The notes beneath the pieces are model-generated. The model was not told the DNA's origin and searched no databases. It saw nothing but the letters and a program-made list of their open reading frames with translations. The translations under genes and the position numbers were made by a program. DNA of 55,752 nucleotides, from NCBI GenBank assembly GCA_030374735.1, contig JASCIV010000065.1:1-55752 (forward strand). The letters run 5' to 3'. Origin of the DNA: Gracilaria caudata (taxonomy: Eukaryota; Rhodophyta; Florideophyceae; Gracilariales; Gracilariaceae). How positions within the stretch are numbered: position 1 is the stretch's first letter; each line of letters opens with the position of its first letter. This document shows, piece by piece, positions 13,557 through 25,800 of the stretch.

Positions 13557-14965
13557 ATGGAGCGTAACGTATTTGGGGAGATCGAGATAAACGTTGATGA
13601 GCATCTTAATAGAAAACGTGCCCCCCAAGAAGAAATCCCGGTTCTAGTCGGGCCTGGAAAATCTCGACGAAGAGAAAACAAATCAGGAAATCAGGAAAGG
13701 CAGCTACACGCAAAGGCAATGATAAGCGTACAAAATCAGAAAGAGATACTACAAAATCAACTTTGGAGAGCCATGCAGCATCGCGCAGTACAGAAGCGCA
13801 GTCAGGAAAGCTCAGAGCGCTGCTGGAAATCACTGCAGAAGGGAGGAAGCTACTTCCCTTCCCTTTCAAATCCTGCTCATTCCAGAACGTCATCGCATCC
13901 GCAGCACGCGTGACTGAACTTCGCAAAGACTCTAGTGGGGTGGACAATGAGTTTATGGACATCTTTGCCCTGCGTTTACGATAACGGAACATCGCGCGTT
14001 TAAGAGAATTTGGAATTGGTAAGAAGGATGTTGTGCTGGACAGTTTCTTTGTTACGAATCTGAGACAAGCGAAAGGCTTCGAAAAGCGTAACGAAGTGTT
14101 TGAAGCCCTGCAAAGGTGGTTCCAAAAAGCTTCCTGGCCCTTCACGGAAACGCAGATTATGTTATACCCTTCCCGAGCCGAGAAACACTGGTTTCGTATT
14201 TCGGTACATAAGGAAAACAATCTGGTCACTGTTTACGACTCCTTTACTAGAATAACTGCCATTGCTTCTGAAGCCTCACAGATCATGGTGGCTTTTCTGC
14301 AGTTTCTTCAACGAAAGTTGCAACTATCTGTTACGGAATGGGTGACAATTGAGAAGGCTGCGTATCCAGAACAAACGGATGGTAGGTCCTGTGGAATATT
14401 TGTAGCCTGAGTCATGTAGTATTTAGAGCGGGGAGAGGTTCCAGCATTTGAAGAGTCCCATATTCCATTATTAAGTCAAATGTCTTAGTTTTTCATCAGA
14501 GGATATTCTGTGGTTGCTCTAAATGACTTCACCAACCCCCAAATCGCTCAAGTAAAAGCGGAGGGTACCAGTGGCAATGTTCCTAAAGCAGAGATCTCCC
14601 CAACAGCTGACGATAACATAGACGGAGCAATTGGTGCTAAGATTCAAAAGTTTGAGAAATGTTCAATTGAGGAAAACATTGAAAGTGAGCAAAGATCATT
14701 GAGACAGGCTATCGAACCTCATATATTTTGTTCAGGAAGCAAAGCACTGCTATCTCAAGACGTACCAAAATCTCGACAAGCAAAAGGTACAGATTGTTCA
14801 GAGAACCGCTTTGAAAGCAATGAAAGCCAGCAAAAGTTGGAGAGTGACGTGTGCAAAACTCCACTAATGGGTGATTCTCGAGAACGTCTGAACGCCATTC
14901 AGAGCACGCTTCAGTTGCGATCCCCATCAAAACGTTTGCGGCGTCGTCCCATGAAGTACAGATGA
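13557..14965 (+). pseudogene. Ulp1-family (C48) cysteine protease of a MULE-type element, copy A, decayed
   Basis: The catalytic core of a Ulp1/SENP protease is clear: His in KHWFRI (about 14186), Asp in TVYDSF (about 14237), Gln in YPEQTDG (about 14372) and Cys in RSCGIF (about 14390). The order His-Asp-Gln-Cys and the EQxDGxxCG spacing are diagnostic. One + frame runs from about 13763 to 14965 with in-frame stops at 13982, 14408, 14417 and 14486. Sequence after the catalytic Cys still reads as protein through those stops, so they are nonsense mutations and not the true end. A frameshift is needed to include the 13557-13913 N-terminal part. Ulp1 proteases remove SUMO from host proteins; transposon-borne copies are known in plant MULEs (Kaonashi type). 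The C-terminal 150 residues are polar and unassigned. Confidence 0.75.
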
Positions 14966-17692
14966 CAGAGTATTCGGAAAGCGTACGAGAAATAAACACT
15001 GCTTTGAACACTGAATGTGCTATTATTTGTGTAGCATGAAAGAATTGAACTGAGGGGGTCTTGCATGACATTCTGTTCACGTTGTAGGTACCATTACTCT
15101 AGGCGCTGCTTGAGAAGCTCGACGCTTTATTGAATAACATATAGAAGGATCGCATAATACTGTCCTACTTTCATCATTGAATGAGATTGCATTGCTTTAA
15201 AGTGCTTCCAGTATTGAGAACTGGTCGCAAGCTGTGTGACGTTTATTGGGTGCCCAGATCCAAATCAAAGCTACAATTTACTATACAGTTCGGCGAAGCG
15301 AAGGAAGTGAAATTCGTATATGGGCCGCACTCCTCACTATGCAGGTTATTGAATATCAGCCATCTGTTCATTGAAGCCTCACTTGGCCTTTCGAATTTTG
15401 GGCCTGGTACAAAGCCATATGGAAAACATCGCCAACCAGAAGTTTAAGCTCAAAACGATTATGACAATAACAATGGAACGGCGCGATCAACCGTCGTTAA
15501 ACAGAAGTAGACAGCTTTACGAAATGTAAAACAAAATATGACATTGGCCAAACTTCATCCTGATGTTGATGCCATATAAGATTCGGTTTATGATTTGACG
15601 AAGGGAACCCCAGAAAATTGTAGTCTACCTTGGATTCATTCTTCCTTCCGGGAAAGAGTCAAATTTATTCACTCTCATGGCTTTTATGCGATATCTCCTC
15701 AATTCCGTTGCATTCTGCGAAGATTCCTCGGACTCTTGCCAAGTTTGGTCAAGATTCATCGACAGGTTGTTGTTTTCCTGAGCCCGTTGCACCCTCTGCC
15801 GAAAAGAAGGACGAGTTCAAACGAATTATGTAGGATGTCTGCTGTACTGCCTAGTTTATGAGCCATGGTGCGTATGTTCGGACTGTAACCCGGACACTCT
15901 CCATCATTGCAGGGAACAAATTTTCGAACCTCTGGATCTTACCTGTGAGCTCATTTTCTTGCGCCTCATGAATAAGTTGGGCATCATTCTGACGGTTCGC
16001 TGCTTCGTAAATAGGTCTCAACACGTGGGAGATGGCGGTAGTGGAAAAACGTTCTTGTTTATTTCGCTCACGCCATTCTCGTCAGAAGTGACGGACTTCA
16101 TGCACCATGTAATCATCCTGGAGCTCTTCATTCGATGCCTCATTGCTAATGAAATAGCACATGGTTGCTCACCGGATATAACGAGAATATCGCCGGCGTG
16201 CATTCGGCACGTATTTGCCCATTCGTTGTACTATGCCTCAAGTGAAAGTCCGGATTCAAAATCTCCATTTCCTAAACATGCGTGAACCATTGCTTCTTTT
16301 GACGCTACCGGAACAGAAGCGTAATGCATTTCCCAGCTAGCTTAGGCTCGAATTTCTTCGCTTGGTATCGTCTCTATTCCAAGGTAGAGAAATATACGAA
16401 ATTCAGGATAGGGATAAGGATCGTAGAAATAAGAAGAAGAGAAGCCACTCCATGGAGATAGAAGCATTTGAGGAACTGAGACTATGAACTTTTTGCTGTA
16501 CATCTGGTTGAACTGAGACGCAATGCTATGCATAATTTGAGATATTATGGGCTCAACATCAAACGGTTTGATCATAGTTACCCGCCCTGCGAGAGTCCTT
16601 GTCCAAATCGCCGTCTATATGTGTCACATGTACTTCTTGTTCTCATTCTTCTCTCCAAAGGCCGTCGAGTTTCACGGTTCCCGACTCCCCACGCGAAGTC
16701 TGAGCGCTTTCATCATCATCATCACGTCAACGATAACCTTCCAAAAAAGATGAGAAATCAGTCCAGAGGAGCGCTTGACGGCCTTTGTTCTACAGCTCAC
16801 GAAAGCAACCAAGGTTCATCTGCTTAGTGTATACTTTGAGTGAGTTCATACTCACGTTCTCCTCAGCCATTATGCTTGAAGCAAGCAGACGTGGTCTGAG
16901 CTTGCGTGGAGCTGGCACTTTTCTCAACGACAGCTCTTCTCGGTACAGTAGTATGAAAAACGTCTCAGCTGCCGAGATTTGGATTGAAAAATTATTCATT
17001 CGAATGTTGTTTGTAATTATGGTAATTGTGCCTTGCACATTTGGCGAACATTTGAACCACCTTCGTAGATGGAGCTAAACACAGTGACGTCCGTATGTTG
17101 TTGTGTCGGACACAACATGGCGATCATGATTGTTTCACAACGCATATCCCTTTCTAGCCAGTAAGTCAGAATTGTTCGTGATCAATGAACAAATCTTCTT
17201 CCTGTGCCACAACTCGGCTTGGAAAACCATGTACAGGTGATGCGTACACTTCAATGCGAAACCCACGCTAGCTAAAAGAGAGGCCCTAAACTCTCGGGCG
17301 TTGTATATTTCGAACCTCAAATAGTAACGCTTGTCCTAACGTTCGACTCAAATTTTGTTTAAGATGACATGTTTTTGACAAAATGAAAACAAAACCTTTA
17401 CATAGAAAAGCTTCAGAGTACGGAGCAGGGTATTTCTCCTCTGCGTGAATTGAAAGCGCTATTAAGCGCTGCATGACATCCATAAATGCTATAAGGCATC
17501 TACGGTGACATTCTCCAATACAGTTCACTCTACCAAAGTTCTGTGTCCAAATTGAGCTGTAGAGTAGGTAGTCAACGTCAAGAAATTGAAAACCCAGAAG
17601 AAATTCATTGAAACAACAAAATAGATCGTCGTGGGAGTAGTCCAGGAAGACTTCAAGGCATAATACTCAGACGCCTTTCAATATCGGCCTTC
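14966..17692. other. Decayed sequence; possible P-loop relic near 16.02-16.06 kb
   Basis: No complete gene. A + frame at 15181-15447 (88 codons) and one at 15959-16285 are the best runs. The latter contains VGDGGSGKTFLF at about 16025-16060, which resembles the Walker A of PIF1/Helitron helicases. No motif II-VI follows, so this is at most a remnant. The rest contains only short frames and no repeats that I can see. Confidence 0.3.
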
Positions 17693-17757
17693 ATGTCGCA
17701 GAGATCTTGGCGACTCAACTCATCTAAGTTCACACTGTACCTTGTGTTGTGCAGTCG

Positions 17758-19144
17758 TCAACTACTAGATGAGTTCAACGCCTTCACCGTTTTTTCGGCT
17801 TTTACGCAGCGAAGTTCTCGTTTGAGGGCATCTAGTTCTTTTGACGAAAACTTTTTCTCGCGCTTTTTCTCTTCGAGAACTTTCTTGACATCTTGGAGGT
17901 ATTGGTCTCCGTCCTCGTTTGCGTTGCTTCTGTCCTGCAAGGACCCTGGTACCTTAACCACGGTAGATGTCCCTGTGCTGAAGTGATACGGACATCATGG
18001 TGCCGGAGTTTTCTTTTGTTAAACCTGCCTTCTTAGATTTTCTTGAACTCGGCTATTCTAGCTTTTCCATTGATCGTTTCGTCCCTCCTTTCTTCTCACA
18101 TAGCCCATATGCGCCCCTATTTCGTGTTTTAGAACCCATTGTCAATCGGGTGATTGTCTCGAGCAGGTTTCCTTTTGTTGTACCTTTTACAAACTGGGTG
18201 CAGAGAGGCGCAAACTTAAGAGCACCGTTCCTCGCAACCATATGGTTCTGCAGTCGAAGTCCTTCTGCGCAAGTCTCGATAATTTCAATCAGCTGTGATG
18301 AGCTCAACTCACCAGCCTAACCAATATGGATATCTCTAAAAGCCGGCATTAAATGCTTGTCCTCCCAAAGAACGAGAATATCAAGAACAGATGTCCGACT
18401 ACCAAGGCGTGAAATTGATCGAGACAGATATATCTCAATAAGGCGCATACAACCCAAAAGCTGCCGATTGAGATGACGGGAGCTAAGCGAAAAGTTGTAC
18501 AGAAAATGATTCCTGTGATGTGTTTCTAACGCCGCACTGCAGTTGTATCCAAGAAATCTATCCCTCAAGAAACTGTATCCACCATGTATTTTTCGATCAC
18601 TAGAGACTGGTTCCGGCATGTCTGCTTCATCGAGCACAAGTGTTCTCAAAATGACTGCTTGATGTAATGGAGTGTATGGAGTGGGAGATAAATCCCTCGT
18701 ATTTGATACCAATACTAGGAGTCGCAAAGCCTGCATCAAGAACTTCTTAACCATTTCGGTAGGCATGCCGTGCTTTCGATCACATTTATTCAACGCTCTC
18801 ACAGCTTCATAAACACGAATGATTTGCGCAGCAGACACAGTATGCGCATATATCAAGTGACACATCGAGTCTTTAGCAGCAACAAGACGATGGCTTCCCG
18901 ATAGTGCATATGCTGGAATTGTTATGGTGCATGAGTCGGCAACGAAAACGGGTTTAGTTACTGCAATGGGCTCGTGAGTTCGAAGTCGCTCGATCATCAT
19001 CTTTTTGCTGATTGAAAGCGCCTCAAACATGTTCACGGGTCGAATGTATCGTTCGAAGTTCCGAAAATGTCGAACAATTCGGATTGGCAGTGGTCGTGGA
19101 GCCGTTTTGCGGACGGAGGTCATGATTTGATGGGCAATAATCAT
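17758..19144 (-). pseudogene. Unidentified protein, degenerate minus-strand frame
   Basis: A 275-codon frame (19144 to 18317) continues in the same frame after a TAG at 18317-18319 to a second TAG at 18053. A frameshift leads to a lysine/glutamate-rich, coiled-coil-like stretch ending at 17758. The main part is amphipathic and helical with no signature I know. The ATG at 19144 is uncertain, because a related frame continues upstream to 19229. It sits just downstream, same strand, of the Crypton recombinase, so it may be a second gene of that element. I would not assign a function. Confidence 0.4.
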
Positions 19145-19832
19145 AGGATGTTGACGCTTCTTGAAGGGAGGTAACAGGAACGGTTTGGAATGTTTGTTTT
19201 CGGAAGAAGAATGGACCAGTTGTTGACAATCTGAAAACTTCTAGGAAAGCAATTTATTTGGAGTAGTTATTTGACTTTCAAAATATTGGTTTAACTTCAT
19301 TTTCTACTAAGATAGAATAAGGTACTTTTGGCTTGGAGAGAATAGTTAGTCTTATATTTGTCACGGTGTGACAATGAGTCAAGTTCCATGTGAAGTGGAA
19401 TACACGTGTCTTGCTTGCGTACGATGTTAACTGAATGACATGGCCGCGGTTCAATTTTGAGCCAACCAAACGGTACTTGTGGCCGTCCAGTAGCCAATTG
19501 TTTCTTTCCTGCAGCCCTTTTTCTAGCCAATCAAGTCATCTAAGCAGCCCCTACAGTTTCCTCTATTGGGAACTGACTTCAGCGACGAAATGGTGGCTTC
19601 GCATTGGAGAGAAAGAGGTGAAACACCGTGTTAGAGCTGTGGGTAGGCGTGAATTCCTCAAGTAACTTTATCCTGACGTACAGTACGAGTTATCTCGCAC
19701 AGACAGTGCGGAAATCAGACGGGTCCTTCCATGTAAGTGAGACGTGGAATGTGGTCCGTCAATGTCAGGGAGACAACTCTTAAACCGCATATAATTACTG
19801 CGAAAGAGATATCTACTTTGGTCCGCAAGCAG

Positions 19833-22083
19833 TCACAAGATTCTCACGTCACGTTCTTCACTCAAACTCCGCTCTCTCCGTCGCCACATGCTCCTCTCAA
19901 TCAGCTTTCTTCTTCGTTGCGCATGTTCGCCCCTCCTTTGCTCTTGTCCCCGTAGTACATTCACGGCTAACTGACCTGAAATGCTTTGAATATCATTGTA
20001 AACGTCACCCAATCTCTGCCGGTTGGCGAATCTCGATACCACACGCGCGCTCTCCGGCTCTTCCATTCTAATCATTGCATAATCGTTACTGGTTGCCTCT
20101 CGGCCGTTGTTCTCCTTGTCGGTTTCATAACTCTTCTCCGACTGCGCAGAGCGCCTCTTTGGTGCAGCAGAAGCAGCATTTTGTCCAAATATTGCAGCTT
20201 GCTGCTGCTCACCCAGATTTCCACTCAAATTGTGATAGGCCTGAAGAGACCTGCAGTCTCGATGTCCAGTACGTAGCGTCACCCTGGCGTCTGAAAAACC
20301 GGCAGCGTAAAGCTGGCTTGCTCCCGTACCTCGAAAGCCATGGACAATTACAGGGTCAAAAAGACCTTCAACCTTGATTCCAAGATCACGGCATGCATGA
20401 GTTAGATAATTTCCAACAGTACTGACACCGAGATTACCTTTCTTATAAAAAGACTTTCTCTGTGCCGCATTGTAGTTCACCACAGGAAAAGGTTGTCTTC
20501 ATCAGCACGACTTGGTTGGACAATGGCAAGGTACTCGCGCAAGTCTTGAAATACGTTAACCTTCAACTCAGATATAGTGAGTTCAAAGATAAAAATCTCT
20601 TTGGTCCTTACAGTAACCATGGAAAGGCCTTTGCCTCGCATCTTGGAAGCTCCATCAGGACAGCCAATTCTTCCCACAACTCTCCAACTTTCTTTATCGT
20701 TTCGCTTCACAAGAGTAACATCCTTCATGGGAAGAGCCCACAACTCACTCTTTCGGAAAGCAGTCACCATCATCAGGTTCACTATGATACGAGTCAAAAC
20801 ACCTCTTGACGTGCTTTTCGAGAGTAGTTCCGAAGAAAATAGCGTTTTGATGTCATCATTCCCAAGGTTATTATGACTTCTTCGCACTGATCCTGCTGCC
20901 TGCCTTTCCTCAATCTTGTTATCCAACGCGGAAAAAAGGCCTTGTTGGAGTCTGAGAACACAGGACCAGAGAAGAAATTGATTCGAAATTCTCATAGAGA
21001 CGAAAAACCTTTCTGCAGCCCAGCTACATATCATTTGATGGTAGAGAGAGCTGGCTCGGCACTGGTACGCGTATTACGGCAGTGGGCAACAAACTCGATC
21101 AACGCGTTGTTGATCTTCTCGAGTTGCCACGTTTTCCAGTCTCAGAATCCAGCGACCATGGGGATATCGTTAGCATCGGTGAATAAGTAAGATAGAGTGA
21201 GCGGTATGGCTTCCTCGGTTAAATGCTTTCGTCTCCACTCTGGAGTTTTGATACTCCCAAGTTCTCCAGCAAGATGGATCGGTATGCACTCATATTTCTT
21301 GACGTAGAATGCGCAAAACAAAGACATTGCAGATCTTGTCGCTCGTTGAGTGTTCAACTGTATCCTGGTCCCAATAATTTGTACCGCAGACGGTGAAAGA
21401 TGTTGGCTTTGTCTGGGTGAAGACGTGCCACGTACAGTAGAAGATGGTTCGGATACTACCACTTTATGTTTTGGAGCGAAGACAAAGTTGTTATCATGAT
21501 TCGCCGTTGCACGGTGATGCGGCAGTTCCGTTACCTGCACGGTATTCATCGCTATCGTCGTCGGAGGTGTATGAGTCTCCACTAGATTTTGCGTCAAACG
21601 TTGACCCGGGACCATGCCCCGATTGTTTGTGTTCCTGGATGGCGACGGTGGTGCTGGAGCATTGTTGGGCTCCAAAGGCAACGGCGTCTCCGGAATGCTA
21701 TGGGGGTAGTCAAAAGACTGTAGTCCCTCTTGTTCTGGTGCATCAGTAATACTGGGCAGTGCTTTATAGCGTGCAAAGTGCGACGGGGAAGGTTCAAGCG
21801 CGTTCTCGATGGAATCTGTCTGTAGAGATTCTGGAGGTGCGGGTGTTCCAACGAAAGGTTTCGCCGTGTGCGTCGTCGGTTGTGGCCAAAGGCTCGAAGG
21901 GAAAGGAGAGAATTTCGGAGGGCTCATTTGAGTCATGCAAAATGCATACATTTGAGCGTGTGCGCTTGCAGTTGCGAGCGGGAGATGTGCCCTCCATATG
22001 AGCAGTTGACACCACGTCTGCCTCTCTGTCGCGCACTGTCTGTGTGTGATAAGCGAGTTATGCCGAAAATCACGTGAATACAT
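19833..22083 (-). pseudogene. Crypton-type tyrosine recombinase, frameshifted
   Basis: A phage-integrase-fold recombinase with all catalytic residues still visible: Arg in TAFRKSELWAL, His-x-x-Arg in VHGFRGTG, His in RTGHRD and Tyr in QAYHNLSG, followed by the QQQAAIF segment typical of Crypton C-termini. The N-terminal SAM-like DNA-binding part (LEKINNALIEF ... YVAGLQKGF) is at about 21000-21130. Preceding it is a proline/serine-rich disordered region (21142-22083) whose ATG at 22081-22083 is in frame. Damage: in-frame TGA at 21142 and two more near 21040 and 21000; a frameshift in a T6 run near 20940; a frameshift near 20480. Cryptons integrate DNA through a Tyr-mediated mechanism and occur in fungi, oomycetes and animals. 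I found no flanking duplication. Confidence 0.7.
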
Positions 22084-22580
22084 CGTGACACGTGAAAGAA
22101 AAGCAGGTCCCTCGCCTTAGACTCGGGCCCTTACCTTTCTTTCGCGTGCCCCGATGTCTTCACTCGATCGTCAGTGTAACTCATATATGTACAAGAGCAA
22201 GAGCACCTGCTCGCAAACATGGTTGTTCCGTGGAATTTTTTGATCTTTGGATTACTAAATGGGTAACATTTTTTCTGGGCACAAGCGATCCGCCTTCCCG
22301 TGGTGTGCCTGACTTCCTTTTGGAAGCGAAACGGAACTGCGTTTGGGACTCCGAAGGAGACCTGTATTTCTCGAGCTAAGGAAGATGAAAAAATCGAGAA
22401 TTCACGACGGACGGAGAACATTGCGCATCCTCCACCTTAACTGCAAGGGGATTCTTGCAACGGTGAAGCGTGCAGAGGTCGCGCGCTTAGCACATACAGT
22501 TGTACGGTGCGGCCAGCCGCTAATTTAGGTATTTTATTTAAGATTTTTCTTAGTGGTGCACCACAAGGTACCACAGCTGT

Positions 22581-22585
22581 ACAGT
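22581..22585. repeat. Target-site duplication (left), ACAGT
   Basis: ACAGT directly precedes the left LTR, and the same five bases directly follow the right LTR at 27595-27599. Five base pairs is the usual length for Ty1/copia integrases. Confidence 0.9.
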
Positions 22586-22819
22586 TGTTGAGTTCTACTC
22601 TTACGTACAAGTTGAGCACGGCGATAACATGTACATCTTGTACGTGTTCTCTTCTGTCAGTAGCCGAAGGGTCGCGATGAGTATCCTATATAAACCTGCG
22701 GTATCTCCTCCGAGCCCCTGAGTAGCTCCCGGCAGGCTTATGCCGAATCTCATTGCTTGTGTTATCAAACCTTCTCCCACTGCGCCACGAGAATGAACAT
22801 CTCCGAAGTTCAGGCCACA
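22586..22819 (+). repeat. 5' LTR of copia element (234 bp)
   Basis: Starts TGTTGAG and ends GGCCACA, matching the right copy at 27361-27594 over the full 234 bp with 11 mismatches by my count (about 95% identity). A TATATAAA box at 22688-22695 probably drives transcription. The Gag ATG at 22793 lies inside the LTR, as in yeast Ty1. A candidate primer-binding site begins with TGG at 22824, four bases after the LTR, inside the Gag coding sequence. Confidence 0.92.
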
Positions 22820-25800
22820 GTCATGGGCCCAGAGGAGGCCTTAACACCGAGCAACATCCTCACTCCACCGAAGCTTAAACCGAATACGGATAAACTCCTG
22901 TGGAGAGAAGCTGTTTACGAATGGGCAGAGAACCTGCGAGCGTGCTCGAATGGAGGCGACAATCTCGCCAAAGGCGCAGCGGCCACTTCAGGCATGACCC
23001 TTTACCGTTCTCTTGAATTCTCAAAGAAAGAAGTCGTTAAGAAGGCAGTACGAACTGGGGAAATCGTTTTGACTAATCCTAATGGGAACCGCTCCGATCA
23101 AATGATCGTCATCAAGCAGATTGTGAACTTAGTAGCAAAAGACTCTACCGTTGATCGCTTGCGTCGCGTAGTTCGCCTCTACAAGGAAATCTATTCCTGT
23201 ACTCGAAAGAAAGGAGAGCCTATCTCCGACTACGTAGACAGATTTGCCGGACCTGCGTTGTCTTATCTGTACCTTACAAATTCAGAACAGGACTCCAGTG
23301 ACAGCCAGAATTTCTCTATCGTTTTGCTTCTCAATGCAGGACTAACGGCCCAAACGTTCTCGAACATCATCAGCAACCTCGTCGTTTCTTCGAAGAACAA
23401 GGACAACGGAAACCCGATTGCGTTCCCTCTTTTTAAGGACAGAGCTAAATCTATTGTCAAGATACTAAAGGCTATTAATGACTCGAGCCTCAATAGCAAA
23501 ATGAAGACTTTGGCAGACGAATCGCGTTACGTACTCGAAGTGTCAATTGCCCACCATGAGAGCAGCAACGAAAATGACCAGCTCTGTTCGTGGATTGGCT
23601 TACAGGATGCGATGAGGGCTCTCGCTGAAGCTGGATTGGAGGACAAAGACCTTGGTAATCCGAAACAAGAGGAAGCCAAGTCGTACATGAACTCTAATCG
23701 CTGGGGTAAGAGGGCTAACCGGAAGCGTAAGCGTGACCAAGATCTGACAACTAGTGAAAAGACAAAGGAAGGCAACGCGGAAGCAGACGACAAGAAAGCT
23801 CGGACGGAATCCGGAGACAGCGCAAAGAAGACTGAAACGGACGCCGACGCCAATAATGAAAAGTCTAACGAGAACGAGAAGAATCGTTACAGGGGAGTAC
23901 GGGGTTCAAGTTTTTTTTCAGTAAGGGATTCGGTCATTTCTACAGATGACCCGAATCCCATGCTTGATGAGGGCAATCCCGCGAGCTCGGGTGGCGTTAG
24001 CGCGGCACGGAGATTATGCGAGATATTGGATATACCATTCACCCCGACGAAACCGAGACAGATCTATAAAAGAGGATGGGGAGGTAGATGCATGGGGGCT
24101 AAACCCGTGGCTTATACATGGACGCTGACCGTACAGGATATCAAGAATCGAACGACGGAGCTCACTTTTGACCTGGTGGACGATGATTCCCCATTATCCA
24201 TTGGCATGGACGTCAAACGATGCTCCGTTACAGATTATACGTCGGAACCACCGATAATGACGCTCAAACGACCGAATGACACAGCACCGCGTACATTCGA
24301 GATCTACGTGAGCGGAAAGTCAAAGTTGAGCCACAGATCATGTATAGCAATTCTTCCATGCGTAAGTGCGGTTATGGCTACCAACGTGGGCAAGACGCGA
24401 CCCAGTACACTTTCCAAGAGGCTACACAGGCTGACGCATGCGCATCCGGATGAGATTACCGAATTATGCCGACGAGCGAAGTACTACTCCAAGGAAGTAG
24501 AGGACGAGATACGAAAGATATCAGATAATTGTCCCAAGTGCATACAGTCTGGACCACCGGTCTTATCCAAGGAGATATCGATTTATCATGTGAACCAAGC
24601 TTTCAATGAAGAAGTACAGGTCGACCTCTTCTTTCCAACTATCAAAGGAACGAAGTATACGGTACTGCACATCGTAGACCTCGGAAGAGGGTACTCAGAC
24701 GTAGCTATTTCGATGGATAGAGAAACCAGAAGGATCATAAGCATTTTCGAGATGGAATGGATCAATAGGCACGGAAGTCCAAGAGCATTCTCAACAGATG
24801 ACGAGTTGAATTCGAAAGGACTGAAGGAATTCATGCTGGGCAGAAATATCGAATTCAAACCCAGACCAGTCAGGAGACACAACAAGACAGGCATCGTCGA
24901 GCGCAAGCACGGCGTCATCAAGCGGATCCTTGAAAGGTTGCAATTAGACAACATGTCTGCAAGTGACAAGCTCATACTATCCAGAGCCGTGTTCCTTTCG
25001 AACTGATTTACAGGCTCGAAGCTACTTAGTTCCTTCGAATTGGCAAGAGGACACGCCCCGAAGATACAAGAGGCGCGAAACGAATTCGTAACAGAGGAGT
25101 TACTGGAAGCATACAAGCAACAGACAGAGACAAGGGCTATTCAAAGGTTGCTTAAAGCGAATGATCATTCGACGCTAAGCCAAAACCATATAAAAGCAAG
25201 CGATGAGATAGTTTTTTTCTACAGAACCTTGAAGCAGAACGAGCCTGATCAGTGGAAGAGTGGTGTCGTCGTAAAACCAGAACGCCACCTAGTCGAGGTC
25301 CGAACTAAACCCAGGACACCTATAACAAAGATAGCATACGAGGACATACCTTTGCGTCCCACCTCAAGATTGACTAGGGAGCTGAGTGAAGGAGTCATGG
25401 AGGATTACATTGATCTCACCGGTGACACGGACGACGACTGCCGAGACGGAGAAGAAAACATGCGGTCAATGATGACATCAGTCGAAGAATATCACCATAA
25501 GGGCAGGGAGGCGGGATGCCCAACCGATGACTACGATTTTGTAGAAAAAGAAATAGGCGCGTACGCTACAGAGGTTATCGAGAATCCGGAGTTGGAATAC
25601 GAATGAGAACTGAAGTCCAACGAACAAGCGATTCTTAAGAATATCCAGAACTCGATAGGTTCGAAAAAAGTTACTGCTGGACAAGTACAGTTTGCACCCC
25701 CATGGATACTCCAAATGGCCATCGAGAAAGAACATAGGGACAACTGGATTGGGGAATATGAAGAAATCCCGGAACGACACATCCCTCGGGGAGCGAACAT

